Part shown: positions 61,728 through 64,000 of the stretch, piece after piece
Layout: each line of letters opens with the position of its first letter
How positions within the stretch are numbered: the stretch's first letter is position 1
Source: Candidatus Bathyarchaeota archaeon A05DMB-5
GTDB lineage: Archaea; Thermoproteota; Bathyarchaeia; Bathyarchaeales; Bathycorpusculaceae
Assembly (NCBI GenBank): GCA_019685655.1
Contig: JABFQP010000001.1
Coordinates: forward strand, 248,001-312,000
DNA: 64,000 nucleotides
Direction: 5' to 3'
Notes under the pieces: generated by a model
The model's database searches: none
Told to the model about the DNA's origin: nothing
Seen by the model: the letters and a program-made list of their open reading frames with translations, nothing else
Program-made: the position numbers and the translations under genes

Positions 61728-61820
61728 GTTGTAGAGCCCTTTGTAACACACAACATTATGCGTTGCTTTCGTAAAACATTAATCCTTAATTGCCCTATCT
61801 CTTCGCGGGGGACAGAAAAC

Positions 61821-63203
61821 TTGCCAATTCTCCCTTTGGATGTAAGCCCAATAGATACTGGGCGTCATGGGACTCCGGAAATGCGGAAAATCTTCGAAGA
61901 AGAAGCACGAATTCAAAGACTACTTGATGTTGAAGCGGCTTTGGCATGGGCGCACGCTGAAGTTGGCAACATACCAAAGAAAGACGCTGAAAAAATTGCG
62001 GCTATGGCTTCTACAAAACATGTTAAGATTAGTCGCATTAAAGAGATTGAACGGGAAATAAAACATGACATCGCCTCTATGGTCAGAGCCTTGGCAGAAG
62101 TTTGCGGTCCAAGCGGTGCCTACGTCCATCTTGGAGCGACAAGCTACGATATTGTAGACACGGCTAACGCGCTTCAACTAAAAGATGCGCTGGAGCTTAT
62201 TGAGAAGAAGCTGAATGATTTCGAAAGGGTTTTGATAGAAAAGTCGTCTCGATATAAGAATACGTTGATGATTGGTAGAACTCACGGTCAACATGCGTTG
62301 CCAATCACTTTGGGCTTCAAGTTTGCCGTTTGGATGCGAGAGATTTCCAGACACATCCAAAGACTACGGCAATGCAAAGAACGTGTTCTTGTTGGAAAAA
62401 TGAGTGGTGCGGTTGGCACGCAAGCAGGCTTAGGCGAGCATGCTATGAAAATTCAGGAGCTTGTTATGCAACGTTTAGGAATTAAAGCTGCTGACATATC
62501 TACACAGATAGTGCAGCGAGACCGCCACGCAGAACTCGTATGCCTATTAGCGCTTATCTCTTCTACACTTGATAACTTTGCCACTGAAATTCGAGAACTG
62601 CAGAGACCTGAAATTGGCGAACTCTTCGAGTTTTTTGAACCAGAAAAGCAGGTTGGAAGCTCCACGATGTCGCAGAAGCGGAATCCAGAGCTTTCTGAGA
62701 GAGTTTGCGGGTTAGCCCGAATTGTTAGAAGTCTTGTTGTTCCCGCTTTAGAGGATGTTGTGACTTGGCATGAACGAGACTTAACGCAATCCTCAACAGA
62801 ACGTTACATGCTTCCCGAAGTGTGCATTTTGGTTGATTATCAACTTTTCTTGATGACTAACATTGTGGCTAATTTGCGTGTTGACGAGGAGCGTATGCAA
62901 AAGAATATTGAGCTGACTCAAGGACGCACAATGTCAGAAGCGATTATGATTGCGTTGACAAAGAAAGGCATGAGCCGCCAAGAAGCCCACGAGTTGCTAA
63001 GGAAATTGACATTGAAAAGTGAGATGGAAAAACGGCATTTCAAAGAAGTTCTTCTTGAAGATAAAACTGTAAGTAAAAAATTGACTGAAAAAGAAATTGT
63101 TGATGCATTGAAACCTAAAAATTATTTGGGAACAGCTAAAGAGCAAGTAACAAAAATGATTAAGAGAACCATGAGAGAGCGCAAGGCTAGAGGAATAGCT
63201 TAG
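61821..63203 (+). CDS. purB: Adenylosuccinate lyase
   Basis: Lyase for two steps of purine synthesis. The fumarase-family signature is SSTMSQKRNPELSERV near residue 280; GRTHGQHALPITLGFK and VHLGATSYDIVDTANAL are typical. TTG 61821 is chosen behind GGGGGAC, giving the usual N-terminus; the frame is open another 21 codons. Convergent with hel308, overlapping by 4 bases. Confidence 0.95.
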   Translation: MPILPLDVSPIDTGRHGTPEMRKIFEEEARIQRLLDVEAALAWAHAEVGNIPKKDAEKIAAMASTKHVKISRIKEIEREIKHDIASMVRALAEVCGPSGAYVHLGATSYDIVDTANALQLKDALELIEKKLNDFERVLIEKSSRYKNTLMIGRTHGQHALPITLGFKFAVWMREISRHIQRLRQCKERVLVGKMSGAVGTQAGLGEHAMKIQELVMQRLGIKAADISTQIVQRDRHAELVCLLALISSTLDNFATEIRELQRPEIGELFEFFEPEKQVGSSTMSQKRNPELSERVCGLARIVRSLVVPALEDVVTWHERDLTQSSTERYMLPEVCILVDYQLFLMTNIVANLRVDEERMQKNIELTQGRTMSEAIMIALTKKGMSRQEAHELLRKLTLKSEMEKRHFKEVLLEDKTVSKKLTEKEIVDALKPKNYLGTAKEQVTKMIKRTMRERKARGIA

Positions 63204-64000
63204 TATTCTGTTAGCGCCTTCTGTTTCCACTCTTCTTCTTTTTCAAGTTTTTCCCATGATTCCTTCTTTACGTATCCGCCCACTTGTTCTTTTATTTTCT
63301 TCGCCAATTTAGGTCCTATAAGTGGCAGATTCATCAGATTTTCAATAGGCGCATATTTTATGTCTTCGATTGTTTTGTATCCAGAGTTGTAAAGTATGCG
63401 CCCGCGAACTCTGCCAACTCCTTCCAGCTTGACTATTGGCAAGAGTTCTTTCTTCACGCCTTTTTCTATTCTTTCTCTTAACTCGTTAGTTTGTGGTAAG
63501 ACTTGTTTGTTGCCGAAAAGCATCGCTAACTCATGCGTGGCATAAAATAGCCATTTAGCATTTTCAATTGTTCTATAAAGGTCACCTGGTTGCGTTCGGA
63601 ATTTCTCGATTATCTGGTCTTCGCTCAGTTCTTCAATCCAAGCCTTAAGAACCATGGCTGTTTTGACTTCTCCGAGAAATTGTTCGTAAGCTATGCGGTC
63701 TTCCCACTCGTCTGGCATGTCAACTAGAAACTCGTTCTTATGCTCATCAATGAAAACTGCTATCTCATCAATTTCTTGCGTGTACGGTCTCATTATTGGA
63801 CCCATGTCCGGCGTGTGTGCAATCATCTGCAGGAGACTTAAGTCCGTAAAGTATGCGGGTTTCCGCTTCAATGCTTCGCGGATAATCACAGCTGACACTG
63901 GGTCAATGTAAAGCTCACTTACGCGTTTCCCAAACTTTGTTGCGGAAATTTTTTCGCTGTCAACTTCAATCATTTCCTCATCATAAAGATACTTGAGAAT
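63200..64000 (-). CDS. hel308: Hel308 helicase, C-terminal part (cut by window edge)
   Basis: The visible 266 residues are the winged-helix, ratchet and helix-hairpin-helix region of Hel308 (ATKFGKRVSELYIDP, DLSLLQMIAHTPDM, EGVGRVRGRILYNSGY, and LPLIGPKLAKKI). Hel308 unwinds stalled replication forks. The open frame continues through position 64000, so the helicase core lies beyond the window. Confidence 0.93.
   Translation of the reverse strand: MLKYLYDEEMIEVDSEKISATKFGKRVSELYIDPVSAVIIREALKRKPAYFTDLSLLQMIAHTPDMGPIMRPYTQEIDEIAVFIDEHKNEFLVDMPDEWEDRIAYEQFLGEVKTAMVLKAWIEELSEDQIIEKFRTQPGDLYRTIENAKWLFYATHELAMLFGNKQVLPQTNELRERIEKGVKKELLPIVKLEGVGRVRGRILYNSGYKTIEDIKYAPIENLMNLPLIGPKLAKKIKEQVGGYVKKESWEKLEKEEEWKQKALTEY

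Overview
The window is archaeal chromosome, about 40% G+C by eye, and dense in genes (about 74 protein genes, 4 tRNA genes, 2 gene remnants). Archaeal marks include the eS6 / aIF2-gamma / PIN / Rpb7-like / Spt4 / GTP-dependent dephospho-CoA kinase / eS24 / eS31 cluster, the uL3-uL4-uL23-uL2-uS19 run, class I lysyl-tRNA synthetase, deoxyhypusine synthase, both subunits of aconitase-X type phosphomevalonate dehydratase, Fae-Hps, Hel308, TATA-type promoters and an intron-bearing tRNA-Ser. Many starts are TTG or GTG behind GGAG/GGTG. The best overall guess is a TACK archaeon, probably Bathyarchaeia; this is inference from gene content, since no search was possible. No CRISPR array, insertion sequence or prophage is seen.

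Layout. 0-5 kb: AbrB-PhoU regulator; a convergent three-gene unit (winged helix, small protein, bactofilin-like protein with twelve VGG repeats); uridine phosphorylase; tRNA-Ser; a mevalonate-diphosphate-decarboxylase homologue. 5-9.5 kb: a long leader, then an SLC41/MgtE-like transporter and a PhoU-TrkA_C partner, followed by zinc-ribbon and small membrane proteins. 9.6-16 kb: SAH hydrolase with SAH/MTA deaminase, APH-like kinase, DUF123 nuclease, APS-kinase-like protein, Fpg/Nei glycosylase, a VOC-family remnant, pyrE. 16.4-24.4 kb: translation and transcription genes. 24.5-30.7 kb: MFS transporter, HTH-Fae-Hps fusion, M32 carboxypeptidase, RelBE-type toxin-antitoxin pair, tRNA-Glu next to a truncated GH1 gene. 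30.7-39.9 kb: phosphomevalonate dehydratase, HD hydrolase, tmk, small conserved archaeal genes, FAD oxidoreductase, lysS. 39.9-46.5 kb: tRNA-Arg, then a divergent cluster of amide-bond-forming enzymes (GCS2-type ligase plus YkgJ cysteine-cluster protein on one side; split RLAN and ATP-grasp proteins plus a methyltransferase on the other), followed by two convergent deoxyhypusine-synthase paralogues. 46.6-64 kb: deoC, argS, two HDAC-family amidohydrolases, tRNA-Arg, FBP aldolase/phosphatase, a GT4 glycosyltransferase group, a membrane coiled-coil protein, ferredoxin, an asparagine-synthetase homologue without its N-terminal cysteine, purB, and the 3' part of hel308.

Functional threads. Isoprenoids: phosphomevalonate dehydratase implies the archaeal mevalonate pathway, which makes the decarboxylase homologue at 4.1 kb puzzling. 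Sugar phosphates: Fae-Hps, DeoC, FBP aldolase/phosphatase and uridine phosphorylase fit gluconeogenesis, pentose synthesis through the reverse RuMP route, and nucleoside salvage. Methyl cycle: the deaminase and SAH-hydrolase pair suggests SAH breakdown through S-inosylhomocysteine. Polyamines: two DHS paralogues, with two HDAC-family amidohydrolases elsewhere in the window. The strongest candidate for an undescribed system is the GCS2 / YkgJ / RLAN / ATP-grasp / methyltransferase divergon at 40.1-44.4 kb. Two genes (8220-8603 and 40646-41863) have conserved N-terminal coding sequence reaching upstream of any ATG, GTG or TTG, so either non-canonical starts or sequence errors are involved.
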